64,000 bases of DNA from Vallitalea pronyensis. GTDB lineage: Bacteria > Bacillota > Clostridia > Lachnospirales > Vallitaleaceae. The stretch's first letter is position 1. Every line of letters begins with the position of its first letter. The stretch is taken from the NCBI RefSeq assembly GCF_018141445.1, contig NZ_CP058649.1, forward strand, positions 4,669,001 through 4,733,000, read 5' to 3'. Positions 1-9,005 of the stretch are shown here, piece by piece. The notes under the pieces are model-generated. The model saw only the letters and a program-made list of their open reading frames with translations, was not told the DNA's origin and did not search any database. The position numbers and the translations under genes were made by a program.

Positions 1-1
1 A

Positions 2-559
2 TGTATTGTCAACATTATCATACTCATCTATTTACCTTTTATGATCGTTCAGAATCAGTACCTCTTTCTTAACAAAGACCATACGTCTTCATTAATCTTT
101 ATTTTATGTGTTATCTTTTTTATGACCATATTAAACTTTTTGATTTTAGCCTATCAGATTAATAGTTATGATAATAATCATGGAAATGTGCCTACTACTT
201 TTAGACGTCCTTTTTTCAAGATATTATGTATCTTCTTTTTATATCTATCCTTGCTTTTTTCAGTCATTGATTCGTTTGCCTTGCTGTATGTACATTTAAG
301 TAATGTATTCAATGAAGGCATTGTAGGAAAAGGTGAAGTTTTTAGTCATTTAGATGCTTTGTATTTTAGTACAACCACTTTCTTTACCATTGGTTTTGGT
401 GATATTCGTCCTATTGAATACTCGGAAGTGACGAAAAAGTTAGTCATCATACAGGCAGCCTTGAGCCACATCATCACAACGGTTTTATGGCCTGTTGCCA
501 TTATCTTTGTCTTTGGTAAAACATCTCGAAAATTATTTGGTATTCATAAGAAAGATTAG
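2..559 (+). CDS. Two-transmembrane potassium-type ion channel, 5' end outside window
   Basis: Probable potassium-selective membrane channel. The frame is open to the left edge: codons before the first ATG (position 41) encode a hydrophobic run (IVNIIILIYLPF) that continues into the protein, so the true start is probably outside the window. Two or three hydrophobic segments follow. Between the last two is the pore loop TTFFTIGFGDIRP, and TIGFGD is the classic K+ selectivity filter signature. The final residues are charged and cytoplasmic, with no regulatory RCK domain. Its stop overlaps the convergent stop of the next gene by 4 bases. The filter is clear; the exact ion and gating are inferred. 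Confidence 0.85.
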   Translation, partial: CIVNIIILIYLPFMIVQNQYLFLNKDHTSSLIFILCVIFFMTILNFLILAYQINSYDNNHGNVPTTFRRPFFKILCIFFLYLSLLFSVIDSFALLYVHLSNVFNEGIVGKGEVFSHLDALYFSTTTFFTIGFGDIRPIEYSEVTKKLVIIQAALSHIITTVLWPVAIIFVFGKTSRKLFGIHKKD

Positions 560-1311
560 TTTTTTAGGCACAGGTATTCCTTCAGATGTGTTAAGACAGC
601 AACAACCATTATAACTAAACCAGCAATGATTGTTATGCTGATAGGTGTATTATGCCCTAGATGCTTCACTAGAATGCCAACCAGCCCCCATATGGCTGTT
701 AGCATAAAAGCCAAATCATTGTTGGTCATGGATACATATAAGGCTAATAGCAAAGCAAAAACAATTACGATACACGTCCACACCGTATCCGACAGACCTA
801 ACCCGTTCCATCCTGTCCACTGAAGCACCACGGCAACATTAGCAATGGTTGCAATGCATATCCAGGATAAATAGATACTAAAAGGTATATTAATCCAACG
901 TCTATCACTTTTTTTCACACTGCAGGTATCTCCTAATACCTTATAGATTCGAATAAGTGTCCATAATAAAAGCAGCATAATGGCTAAAGATAACCAGAGT
1001 TTTTCATATTGCCACGCCACCAGCCATAAACCATTCAGTAAGCATGATATGAGAAACTTATAGCCAATAGCATGTATATAACCATTTTTCTTTTGGTCTG
1101 GCATTAATCCATAAATGACAAATCCTAATAACAACAGATAGATAAGTCCCCATATCATGAAGGTGTACGATGCAGGTGTAAAAAGAGTCCTGTATTGATC
1201 GGATATGTCGCCAGTTGTTTTGCCATGAAACGTGAAAGTGGAAGCAAGTATATTAACCAGTATCATGAAGCAGTAACCCATTAAGTTAATTCGGCCATAA
1301 TGTGTACGCAT
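556..1311 (-). CDS. Tryptophan-rich sensory (TspO/MBR-like) membrane protein
   Basis: Integral membrane protein of 251 residues with about seven hydrophobic segments. The N-terminal stretch LFTPASYTFMIWGLIYLLLL and scattered Trp residues match the long Firmicutes proteins annotated as tryptophan-rich sensory protein, relatives of TspO/MBR. These are longer than the classic 160-residue five-helix TspO. The ligand is unknown; porphyrin binding is known for true TspO but is not shown here. The gene stands alone and is convergent with the channel gene. A GGGATG stretch precedes the ATG as a modest ribosome site. Confidence 0.7.
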   Translation of the reverse strand: MRTHYGRINLMGYCFMILVNILASTFTFHGKTTGDISDQYRTLFTPASYTFMIWGLIYLLLLGFVIYGLMPDQKKNGYIHAIGYKFLISCLLNGLWLVAWQYEKLWLSLAIMLLLLWTLIRIYKVLGDTCSVKKSDRRWINIPFSIYLSWICIATIANVAVVLQWTGWNGLGLSDTVWTCIVIVFALLLALYVSMTNNDLAFMLTAIWGLVGILVKHLGHNTPISITIIAGLVIMVVAVLTHLKEYLCLKN

Positions 1312-1483
1312 CTTATCGCATCCCTTACTCTTTTATTATATAAGCTTAATAAAGCGTGGATTGTACAAGAACAAGTTCAGTATATATATATGTAAGATAA
1401 GATGTTTTCATGCTTTATTTATCATTGATAACCAGGTTATTACATTCTAAGACACATAGGACCTTTTTTCTTATTCAACACAT

Positions 1484-2170
1484 TTAGCTTGCTAAGTACA
1501 TACGTACTAATCCAAGAATCAACAAATGACCAGGATAGAATAGATAGAATAAATAACGCATACTCTTGCCCTTTTTGCCATTATAAAAATAGATAAAGCC
1601 TAAACTGATGATGGCAAACAGTTGAACAAACATACGAATGTCTATGGTGGTATTACCTAAGAAGCCTAGACCCACGAATAAAGCTGTCATACCTCCAAAA
1701 CTAATGGCTTGCTTTTGGAAATGACCTCGATAATGGTAGAAGAAAAATATAGTCATGATACCATATATGGCATAATCCATTTCGGCTAACCCACTGATAA
1801 AACCAATGAGTAGAACGATAACTAAACCTATTTTTTTATTTTTTATGTGATGGTAAAGATGGATAACAAGTAGCCCTAAGAATAAGGTAAAAAAGATATT
1901 TAAGCTACCAAAACCAACATCAACACCTTGTGCCATATCATAAGGAATCTCCGATATAAAAGCAAATATTAATAATCTTGCTAAATATTTATGGATATGG
2001 CGGGTATGGAAAAACCCCTCGGCAATGAGATAGGCAAATATTGGAAAAGCCATTCTTCCAATAATACGCATCACCACATGAGCTGTGGTACTTTCATCAA
2101 CAAATACCATCGCATAATGGTCAATGAACATGGTTATACATGCAATGACCTTCAACCCTGTTGCTGTCAT
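1484..2170 (-). CDS. TraX family membrane protein
   Basis: Polytopic membrane protein of about 228 residues. The N-terminus LKVIACITMFIDHYAMVF, followed by RIIGRMAFPIFAYLIAEGF and the ISEIPYDMA motif, is characteristic of the TraX family. That family is named after the F-plasmid pilin acetylase but is widespread on chromosomes. I place the start at the ATG reading MTATGLK because AAGGAG lies nine bases before it; the longer frame from 2203 begins upstream of that ribosome site. There are no conjugation genes nearby, so a transfer role is unlikely. A general acyltransferase-like role is only inference. Confidence 0.75.
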   Translation of the reverse strand: MTATGLKVIACITMFIDHYAMVFVDESTTAHVVMRIIGRMAFPIFAYLIAEGFFHTRHIHKYLARLLIFAFISEIPYDMAQGVDVGFGSLNIFFTLFLGLLVIHLYHHIKNKKIGLVIVLLIGFISGLAEMDYAIYGIMTIFFFYHYRGHFQKQAISFGGMTALFVGLGFLGNTTIDIRMFVQLFAIISLGFIYFYNGKKGKSMRYLFYLFYPGHLLILGLVRMYLAS

Positions 2171-2438
2171 TTGATTCATCTCCTTATTAAATTCTTGCCC
2201 CATCCATTTATACAGTATAATAGTATAACATAACGTATACTATAACACTACCAATATATACAATTCTAATCATTATCTAATTAACACCCATCATGATATA
2301 GGTAATCGACGCATATCACGGTCATAATTACTTGCTTATGGCTTGTAAAGATATGATGGGAGTGTTACAATATAACCATTAAATTCTAATAGCATTCAAA
2401 ATAAAAAGAAAATATAAGGTGTGAAAGGAGTCATTTGC

Positions 2439-3662
2439 ATGAACGTAAGTGAAAGATTTCTAAAGTATGTTAAGGTATGGACCACGTCTGATGAAGCATC
2501 CCAGACTAGCCCTAGTACAGAGAGACAATTGGACTTGGCACATATACTTGTTGAAGAGTTAAAAGACATTGGATTAACGGATATAACCCTTGATGAAAAT
2601 GGATACGTCATGGCTACATTAGAAGCCAATACGGATAAAGATGTACCAACCATTGGATTTATATCCCATATGGATACATCACCTGATATGTCTGGAAAAG
2701 ATATAAAACCTCGTATTATCAAAAATTATAAAGGTAATGATATTGTTCTTAACGAATCCCTGAATATTATCTTATCACCTGATGATTTTTCCTCGCTAAA
2801 AAACTATGTAGGATTGGATTTGATCGTTACAGATGGTACCACTTTGCTTGGTGCTGATGATAAAGCCGGTATTGCAGAAATTATCACGGCTATGGACTAT
2901 CTGATTCAGAATCCTGAAATTAAGCATGGTAAAATAAGAATTGCTTTTACACCTGATGAAGAAGTCGGTAGTGGCACCGACAAATTTGATGTGGAGAAAT
3001 TCAATGCAGATTTTGGTTATACCATTGATGGTGGTGAAATTGGTGAATTGGAGTATGAAAATTTCAATGCAGCCAACGCTTGGTTAACCATTAACGGCAA
3101 AAACATTCACCCAGGCTCAGCTAAAAATAAAATGTTAAGCGCTATGGAAATCAGTTTTGAGCTGGATTATATGTTGCCTCCAGAACAAAGATGCCAATAC
3201 ACGGAAGATTATGAAGGCTTCTATCATCTCGTTCGCATGGCAGGTAATGTTGAACAGGTAAAGAGCATGTATATTATTCGTGATCATGATCTGGACAAAT
3301 ATGAGCAGAAAAAAACCTACTTCCAACGTGTCATCCGTTACCTGAATGAAAAATATGGTGAAGGTACCGTTGATTTAAAATTAAAGGATATGTATTATAA
3401 CATGAAAGAAAAGATAGAACCTGTTATGCACATCATTGATACTGCTGTAGAAGCCATGAATTCTCTTGATATTGAACCTATTATTGTTCCTATTCGGGGT
3501 GGAACAGATGGCTCCAGGTTATCTTACATGGGATTACCTTGTCCTAACTTATTTACTGGCGGTCATAACTTCCATGGAAAACACGAATACATCTGCATTC
3601 AATCCATGGAAAAATCCGTGCAAACCATTGTGAAAATCATTGATCTATATGCGAGCAAATAA
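2439..3662 (+). CDS. pepT: Peptidase T (tripeptide aminopeptidase)
   Basis: Cytosolic M20-family zinc aminopeptidase that releases the N-terminal residue from tripeptides. The start is the ATG reading MNVSERFLKYV, with AAGGAG eight bases upstream, giving 407 residues, the usual PepT length. Metal and catalytic motifs are visible: SHMDTSPD (about residues 76-83), GADDKAG (about 138-144) with the bridging Asp, and DEEVGSG (about 173-179) with the general-base Glu. The C-terminal segment GGTDGSRLS...FTGGHNFHGKHE holds the last metal-binding His region. It is monocistronic and followed by a hairpin terminator. It fits the oligopeptide importer and PepF in the same window. Confidence 0.95.
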   Translation: MNVSERFLKYVKVWTTSDEASQTSPSTERQLDLAHILVEELKDIGLTDITLDENGYVMATLEANTDKDVPTIGFISHMDTSPDMSGKDIKPRIIKNYKGNDIVLNESLNIILSPDDFSSLKNYVGLDLIVTDGTTLLGADDKAGIAEIITAMDYLIQNPEIKHGKIRIAFTPDEEVGSGTDKFDVEKFNADFGYTIDGGEIGELEYENFNAANAWLTINGKNIHPGSAKNKMLSAMEISFELDYMLPPEQRCQYTEDYEGFYHLVRMAGNVEQVKSMYIIRDHDLDKYEQKKTYFQRVIRYLNEKYGEGTVDLKLKDMYYNMKEKIEPVMHIIDTAVEAMNSLDIEPIIVPIRGGTDGSRLSYMGLPCPNLFTGGHNFHGKHEYICIQSMEKSVQTIVKIIDLYASK

Positions 3663-3665
3663 TGG

Positions 3666-3712
3666 ATAAAAGATCGGTGCAAGGGTTTTGGGGAGCTCTT
3701 GCATCTTTTCTT
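3666..3712 (+). terminator. Rho-independent terminator after pepT
   Basis: Imperfect inverted repeat (AAAAGAT, GCAAG against CTTGC, ATCTTTT) directly after the pepT stop, ending in a T-rich tail. It is a plausible intrinsic terminator with a bulged stem. Confidence 0.6.
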
Positions 3713-3847
3713 ACAAAACTGTAAGGTTAATGGCCTATTTTGTCATCTAATAAAATGGATAATACACCTGTTCTATTATACAATAGTATTGTCAAAAAAT
3801 ATGCGATGATATTAAAATAGATGCATGATATCGGGGAGGCCTATAGT

Positions 3848-4504
3848 GTGAAGAATTTTTACAAAAAAATACTCTTTGTTACCATGGCATGTACCATCTT
3901 GTTCATGTCATACATACATTCATATACACCCAAACACGAAATCTATGATCTTAATGAAACGCTTATGCATCAGATAGAGTCTCATGTACCGGACTATGTT
4001 TCATTAGATGAGGTATCGCAAGACCTTATAAATGCCACTGTGGCTATGGAAGATAAGCGTTTTTATCGACATATAGGGTTTGACCCTATTGCTATTGTAC
4101 GAGCAGTTTTAGTGGACATACGTGAGCGGCGCTATGTTCAAGGTGGCAGCACCATTACTCAGCAGCTTGCGAAAAACCTCTTTCTGAATCATAAGAAATC
4201 ACTAAATAGAAAATTTCAGGAGTTAATCATTGCTTCCAAGCTGGAACAACTCTTCACAAAAGAAGAAATACTGGAGATGTACCTTAATGTGATTTATTAT
4301 GGTTCTGGTGCTTATGGTATTGGGGAAGCCTGTGAAATCTACTTTGATAAGACACCTGACGAGCTATCTCTTGAAGAAAGTGCCATGCTTGTAGGTATAC
4401 CGCCATCACCAAACCGCTACAATCCTATTCGTAATCTTGCAAAAGCAAAACAACGCCAGGAAGTTGTGTTATCCGTTATGGCTAAGAAAGGTTATCTTAA
4501 CTGA
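3848..4504 (+). CDS. Monofunctional peptidoglycan glycosyltransferase (GT51)
   Basis: Membrane-anchored transglycosylase that polymerises lipid II into glycan strands at the outer face of the membrane. GT51 motifs appear in order: ATVAMEDKRFYRHIGFD with the catalytic Glu at about residue 68, GGSTITQQLAKNLF, KLEQLFTKEEILEMYLN with the second Glu, and the SLEESAMLVGIPPSPNRYNP segment. One N-terminal membrane segment is followed by the enzyme domain and nothing else, so it lacks the transpeptidase domain of class A PBPs. I choose the GTG start because GGGGAGG lies eight bases before it; the in-frame ATG at 3821 is upstream of that site. About 218 residues. Confidence 0.9.
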   Translation: MKNFYKKILFVTMACTILFMSYIHSYTPKHEIYDLNETLMHQIESHVPDYVSLDEVSQDLINATVAMEDKRFYRHIGFDPIAIVRAVLVDIRERRYVQGGSTITQQLAKNLFLNHKKSLNRKFQELIIASKLEQLFTKEEILEMYLNVIYYGSGAYGIGEACEIYFDKTPDELSLEESAMLVGIPPSPNRYNPIRNLAKAKQRQEVVLSVMAKKGYLN

Positions 4505-4530
4505 ACAACAATCATGTGTTGTGACAATAA

Positions 4531-4592
4531 AGAAAAGGCTGACATCCATTGAATATGTACTAAGGAACTTTCAATAGATGAAGCCTTTTTTT
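4531..4592. terminator. Bidirectional terminator between convergent genes
   Basis: Inverted repeat with outer arms AAAAGGCT and AGCCTTTTTTT and an inner pair ATTGAA/TTCAAT, lying between the GT51 gene and the convergent adenosyltransferase gene. The T-run follows on the plus strand. Confidence 0.65.
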
Positions 4593-4612
4593 GATAACTG
4601 AATAGTTTAGCC

Positions 4613-5155
4613 CTAATAATCAATGCCTTTGATGGCTTGTCTGCCTGCTTGATAGTAGTGTTTCTCTTCATGACACACGGTGACTAAATCTGCATATTCT
4701 CGCAATGCATCTGGTGCACTACGGCCTGTTAAAATTATGTTTGTCCGTTCTGGTCTATCTTTAAAGCAATCCATACACATATCTGCTGTTAATACTTCAC
4801 GGTGATCAAATCGTTTAATACCAAAAACATTATTAATCTCATCCAAGATGACCACATCATAGGCATTACTCATGATTTTCTCTTTTGCTAATGCCCACGC
4901 TTCTCTAATCCCTTCTTTGTGAGCCTCTATTTCGTTTTTATTGGTAAACCCTTTGCCCATTTGATGCATCTCTATACCAAGCTGTTTGAAGGTTTCCCTC
5001 TCACCAATTACAATATCCGAAGATTTAATAAACTGTATAATACAGACATTCTGCCCATGCCCATATGCTCTTAGTGCAATACCAAAAGCCGCTGTACTCT
5101 TGCCTTTTCCATTACCTGTAAAACATAAAACTGCTCCTCTATTGTTACTTGCCAT
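4613..5155 (-). CDS. cobO: Corrinoid (cob(I)yrinic acid a,c-diamide) adenosyltransferase
   Basis: Cytosolic enzyme that transfers the adenosyl group of ATP to reduced corrinoid, forming adenosylcobalamin. The N-terminal P-loop FTGNGKGKSTAAFG and the downstream DVVILDEINNV and NIILTGR segments define the BtuR/CobO/CobP family, and the length of about 180 residues is typical. The ATG reading MASNNRG is chosen because AAGGAGG lies seven bases upstream. No other cobalamin genes are adjacent, so it probably acts in salvage. Symbol choice (cobO versus btuR or cobA) is naming only. Confidence 0.9.
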   Translation of the reverse strand: MASNNRGAVLCFTGNGKGKSTAAFGIALRAYGHGQNVCIIQFIKSSDIVIGERETFKQLGIEMHQMGKGFTNKNEIEAHKEGIREAWALAKEKIMSNAYDVVILDEINNVFGIKRFDHREVLTADMCMDCFKDRPERTNIILTGRSAPDALREYADLVTVCHEEKHYYQAGRQAIKGIDY

Positions 5156-5239
5156 GACATTTCCTCCTTCAAGATTAAAATCCATCCATACTTATTCTAC
5201 TAGATGTGACCTATAAAATAAAGAAGAAAATAAGAAGTT

Positions 5240-6682
5240 TTATAATATAATCTCAAAACAATTGTAGCCATTCTGGGTATATGCACGATAACTACCTTCA
5301 TGTAATTTCACAATACTTTTAACGATAGCAAGCCCAAGTCCATTCCCTCTATTCTCCGTATCAATCTGATAAAAGCTGTTCCATATCTGATCCAATTCCT
5401 TATCTGGTATGAGTACACCCGTATTGGCAATAAGAATCTTTAAACCTTGTGTTTGCTTAGACAATTCAATTTTAATGGTGCCATTATCATTGACATGTTT
5501 AAAGGCATTGCTCAGCAGATTGATGATGATCTGGCTGGTCCTTAATCGGTCAGCTGTTAACACATATTGTCTATGGGTATCATAATCAATGCGCACTGTT
5601 TTATTATCTGTCATGAAATGTAAGCGTTCCAAAGCGTTATCAATTAATTCGTTCACAATAAAAGGTTCCATATCAATGGTAAATGTACCGGATTCATAAC
5701 CTGATAGATCCAATAAATCCTTAACTAATGTATGCATTCTACTTGCTTCATCAACGATAATACTGTAATATTCTTCTTTTGCTTCCTCCGATTTGGGAAT
5801 TTTTTGTACAAGGCCATCTGCATAACCTAAAATCAAGCTAATGGGATTTTTAAGTTCGTGAGAAACATCTGAAACAAATCGACGTCGCATCTTCTCTAGA
5901 CTTTTTTCCTTGGATAACTCTCGTGTCAATTGATGATTACTAACTTTTAGGGCATGAATAGCTTCTGATAAGGCATCCGCCATCTGGTTAACACTATTCA
6001 TGAGTTCACCCACTTCATCGTAGCTTCTGACTATCAATTTTTCATCAAATTGTAAATCAGCCATTTTATAGGTTGTTTCTTTCATTTTAATAATGGGCTT
6101 ACTAACACCTTTAGCAATGATAAAGCTAATGATAATGCCTACAAGATATACGGCAATCGATGTCAGTAACATAAAACTATAGAACATCCCCGTTGCTTCT
6201 GAGACAAGTCCCATTCTTTTAACAATGAGTACAAGCTGTCCGTCTGCCATTGCCCTGGCATATATAATTCTCTGATCTTCTATATCACCAGAACCCAATA
6301 TTTCTAAGTGCCCTTCTTCAGCACTTTGGACTGCTTTATCTCTGATTATTTTTAAATGCTCAAGTTTAACCGGTGGCTTATTATGGCGACCACTTGCAGC
6401 CCGTACAGGAAATAGTTCCTCTGGAAAAAGAAAAACGTCGCCTCCTGTTCTCTTTACAAGTTCAGCTATTTGCTCTTGGAATGCCTCTGGTTTATACTCT
6501 GTTTCAAACTCTCTTGAGGCTTTAATCATATTATTAGAATTAGATTTAATATAAAAATCATCTAAAAAAAATTTATTCAATAACAACAGCAACAACAGCA
6601 ATATAAAAAAAGTCATTGAAAATACCAATATTATTTTTGTACGAATGGATTTAATCTTCTTCAAACTCAAGTCTATAGCCAA
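5240..6682 (-). CDS. Sensor histidine kinase of an OmpR-type two-component system
   Basis: Membrane histidine kinase of about 480 residues. An N-terminal membrane helix (about 15-35), an extracellular domain of roughly 110 residues and a second helix (about 160-190) lead into a HAMP linker. The phosphoacceptor motif FVSDVSHELKNPISLILGY and a HATPase domain with N-box NLLSNAFKH and G-box GNGLGLAIVKSI follow. The frame starts at a TTG that overlaps the regulator gene by 32 bases. Other in-frame TTG codons at 6670 and 6664 are also possible starts, and there is no ATG before residue 24. It pairs with the adjacent regulator; the signal is unknown. Confidence 0.9.
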   Translation of the reverse strand: MAIDLSLKKIKSIRTKIILVFSMTFFILLLLLLLLNKFFLDDFYIKSNSNNMIKASREFETEYKPEAFQEQIAELVKRTGGDVFLFPEELFPVRAASGRHNKPPVKLEHLKIIRDKAVQSAEEGHLEILGSGDIEDQRIIYARAMADGQLVLIVKRMGLVSEATGMFYSFMLLTSIAVYLVGIIISFIIAKGVSKPIIKMKETTYKMADLQFDEKLIVRSYDEVGELMNSVNQMADALSEAIHALKVSNHQLTRELSKEKSLEKMRRRFVSDVSHELKNPISLILGYADGLVQKIPKSEEAKEEYYSIIVDEASRMHTLVKDLLDLSGYESGTFTIDMEPFIVNELIDNALERLHFMTDNKTVRIDYDTHRQYVLTADRLRTSQIIINLLSNAFKHVNDNGTIKIELSKQTQGLKILIANTGVLIPDKELDQIWNSFYQIDTENRGNGLGLAIVKSIVKLHEGSYRAYTQNGYNCFEIIL

Positions 6683-7322
6683 CTCCTCTTACTGTTTTAA
6701 TGATGCTGCTATATTTACCCAATTTAGCTCGTAATGTCTTTACATGTGTATCCACAGTCCTTGGGTCACCGTAATAATCGTAACCCCATATGCGATCCAA
6801 TAGCTTCGTACGCTCTATGGTCATGTTCTTATTCTTCATTAAATATTGCAGTATAGCAAACTCTTTCGGTGTCAACTCTTTATTGAAACCATCAATTTTC
6901 ACTTCATGTTTGGAAAAATTAACAGCCATCGCCTTATAAATTGTTGGTTGAGAGGTATGCTTAGAGTGCTTACGAAGACATGATTTTACCCTTGCCATAA
7001 GAACCTTATAATTGAAAGGCTTGGTGATATAATCATCTGCTCCAATCTCCAAACCTTTGACTTCATCAAAACTATCATCTAGAGCAGTAAGAAAGATGAC
7101 GGGTGCCTCTGTGATTTCCTTGATTTCCTTCAGTGCCTCAAAACCATCCATTTTTGGCATACGCACATCTAATAAAATTAAAGCAATATCCTTATGCTTA
7201 ATAAGTTGCTCAATGCCGTGAATGCCATTTTCCCCATAAACCACGTCGTACCCTTCGTGCCTTAAATAGTCACCAATAATTCTTCGGACATTTTTCTCAT
7301 CATCAATGACCATAATCTTCAT
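6651..7322 (-). CDS. OmpR/PhoB-family response regulator
   Basis: DNA-binding response regulator of 223 residues. The receiver domain has the acidic pair VIDDE, the phosphoacceptor Asp at about residue 52 (LILLDVRMPKMDG) and the switch Lys in DDYITKPF. The C-terminal winged helix contains LTPKEFAILQYLMKN and the recognition segment RTVDTHVKTLRAKLGK. The start ATG follows a strong AGGAGG. It is cotranscribed with the overlapping kinase gene and lies 57 bases after the DUF1566 gene, so the three may form one unit. Confidence 0.93.
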   Translation of the reverse strand: MKIMVIDDEKNVRRIIGDYLRHEGYDVVYGENGIHGIEQLIKHKDIALILLDVRMPKMDGFEALKEIKEITEAPVIFLTALDDSFDEVKGLEIGADDYITKPFNYKVLMARVKSCLRKHSKHTSQPTIYKAMAVNFSKHEVKIDGFNKELTPKEFAILQYLMKNKNMTIERTKLLDRIWGYDYYGDPRTVDTHVKTLRAKLGKYSSIIKTVRGVGYRLEFEED

Positions 7323-7379
7323 GTTTTTACCTCCTACCGCTTGTATTATAGCCTGTCAATCTATTATACCATAAACACA

Positions 7380-8762
7380 TTAATTTACCACTCTGACTGC
7401 CCGCACATAATTAAAAACAGATAGTACATCTCCCTGGGGTCCATGACCAGCTACGGGATAATGGGATGGATCACCGGTTTTTAGGTCGCTTCTTTGTGCA
7501 CCTGCTCCATGTACATCCATAACCCGTCCTTGCATCTCCCCAAGAGCCTCTCCAAAAGCAATATAAACTGCATATTCTCCATACTTACGCCCATCTTTAT
7601 GGGTTGTTGAACTCCAATAATAGGGGTAATCAAGAGAACCGTCTAGCGCCTCAATGGCTGTAACATGGAACATGGGGTCAATGGCTGCAGATTGAGTTGT
7701 ATCTGGTGATCTTGTATAATCCACTATACTTTGCAGCTCTTTAGCATCTGGCAGCTTCCAATCAGTATAACCGGCATAGTCAAGATATTCTGCCCAATAG
7801 AGTGCATCGTCCCAATCCATGGCACCATCCTCAAGAAAATGTCCACTATCATACATTAACCACATAAGTCCTGTAGATAGGTCTGTAATGGTACCGTCAC
7901 CGTTATCAACCAAATGATTAAGTCCATAAGATGTGTTCCCTCGAACCAACATCACATAGAAATCCTTATCAACAGGATAGCCTTTAATACGCCCATCAGC
8001 AAAATTCACACCGAAAACTGTGGTGTTCCCGCCCATGGTACCTGATTCATAGATTGTGCTGGTGGCGTATTGTGAATCAATGGCACGCTCACCTGTTACA
8101 TCACCATAACTAAAAACAAAATAATCCGAGTTGATGTATGGCTTATGTTTTGTCTCACCTGAGAAATCCATCAGTGAGTATAGCTCTTTTATCGTTGGCA
8201 AACGCCAATCTGTATAACCAGCTAACTGACATGTATCCACGTAAGCAACTGCTTCACGCCAAGTCATCTTAGCTCCTGGGTCTTGTTGCCACATGAGTCC
8301 TGTCACATGGTCCGTTACTGTACCATCACCATTGTCTGTATAACTAAAGTCATGGGTTATATAGTTAGAATCCTGACCATAAAATTGCTCACCAGCATGT
8401 GGCAGGCTTATCGACTCATGATTTGAATAGCTTGTCACAAGCCCAGTATCCACAATGGGATAATTACCCATGAGAGAAGTGGTACTTCTGTTACCATTTC
8501 GTTGAGTCTCTATGGCATTAGCTTCTTCAATCGATAAGATAGAGCTTTTTTGTGGTCTTCTTCCTAGTGGTCTTTCATGATGTTTAGAAGGAGATACTTG
8601 CAACGTTGGATTTGATTCAATGATGAGGTCACGTCCTAATGTTGTTTTGGCATTTATAGCATTACCAATAAGGATCGCTAAGGATATGATAATGATTAAA
8701 GCCTTTAATAAGATAAAATATTTGTTTTCCATGATACCACCAACCTTTCTCTTCGAATCCAT
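7380..8762 (-). CDS. DUF1566 (Lcl C-terminal domain) repeat surface protein
   Basis: Predicted membrane-anchored extracytoplasmic protein. An N-terminal hydrophobic helix (IIIISLAILIGNA) precedes a linker and two copies of a DUF1566-type module. One begins NGDGTVTDHVTGLMW and reads TDWRLPTIKELYSLMD; the other begins NGDGTITDLSTGLMW and reads TDWKLPDAKELQSIVD. The repeats share the GDGT-D-TGLMW and GYTDW+LP-KEL signatures. The family includes the Legionella collagen-like adhesin Lcl C-terminus, a glycan-binding adhesin domain; function here is inferred. Start choice is open: ATG 8762 has AAGGAAG closely upstream, while ATG 8732 (MENKYF) is also possible. It lies just upstream of a two-component system. 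Confidence 0.8.
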   Translation of the reverse strand: MDSKRKVGGIMENKYFILLKALIIIISLAILIGNAINAKTTLGRDLIIESNPTLQVSPSKHHERPLGRRPQKSSILSIEEANAIETQRNGNRSTTSLMGNYPIVDTGLVTSYSNHESISLPHAGEQFYGQDSNYITHDFSYTDNGDGTVTDHVTGLMWQQDPGAKMTWREAVAYVDTCQLAGYTDWRLPTIKELYSLMDFSGETKHKPYINSDYFVFSYGDVTGERAIDSQYATSTIYESGTMGGNTTVFGVNFADGRIKGYPVDKDFYVMLVRGNTSYGLNHLVDNGDGTITDLSTGLMWLMYDSGHFLEDGAMDWDDALYWAEYLDYAGYTDWKLPDAKELQSIVDYTRSPDTTQSAAIDPMFHVTAIEALDGSLDYPYYWSSTTHKDGRKYGEYAVYIAFGEALGEMQGRVMDVHGAGAQRSDLKTGDPSHYPVAGHGPQGDVLSVFNYVRAVRVVN

Positions 8763-8863
8763 TTACTTCCTTTTATTTTTTTTGATTACATCTCTCGTTA
8801 TGTTGATATCATGTTTAGTGTATCTCAATTTTGTGAAGTCTTTGTGAAGTTACGGCCTATAAA

Positions 8864-8923
8864 ATAGAGGCTATCATCTATCCAAATCTTCTAACTGACT
8901 CTTTAGATAGATAAAGCCTCTAT
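8864..8923 (-). terminator. Terminator of the carbohydrate ABC operon
   Basis: Long hairpin with arms ATAGAGGCT and AGCCTCTAT plus inner pairing (TATCATCTATC with a TAGATAGATA stretch). It lies 3' of the two permease genes in the minus direction. The tail is TTTTAT, so it is only moderately T-rich. Confidence 0.55.
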
Positions 8924-9005
8924 GCACAAAGCATTCCCTATGATACACCCGATAAACCTTACCATCTATGGCCATTAAGTCTACTAGCCAGATAAAACAG
9001 GCAAA

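Noticed and set aside
1484-2170. Conjugative element suggested by the TraX name
   Set aside because: No relaxase, mating-pair or integrase genes nearby; TraX-like proteins are common on chromosomes.
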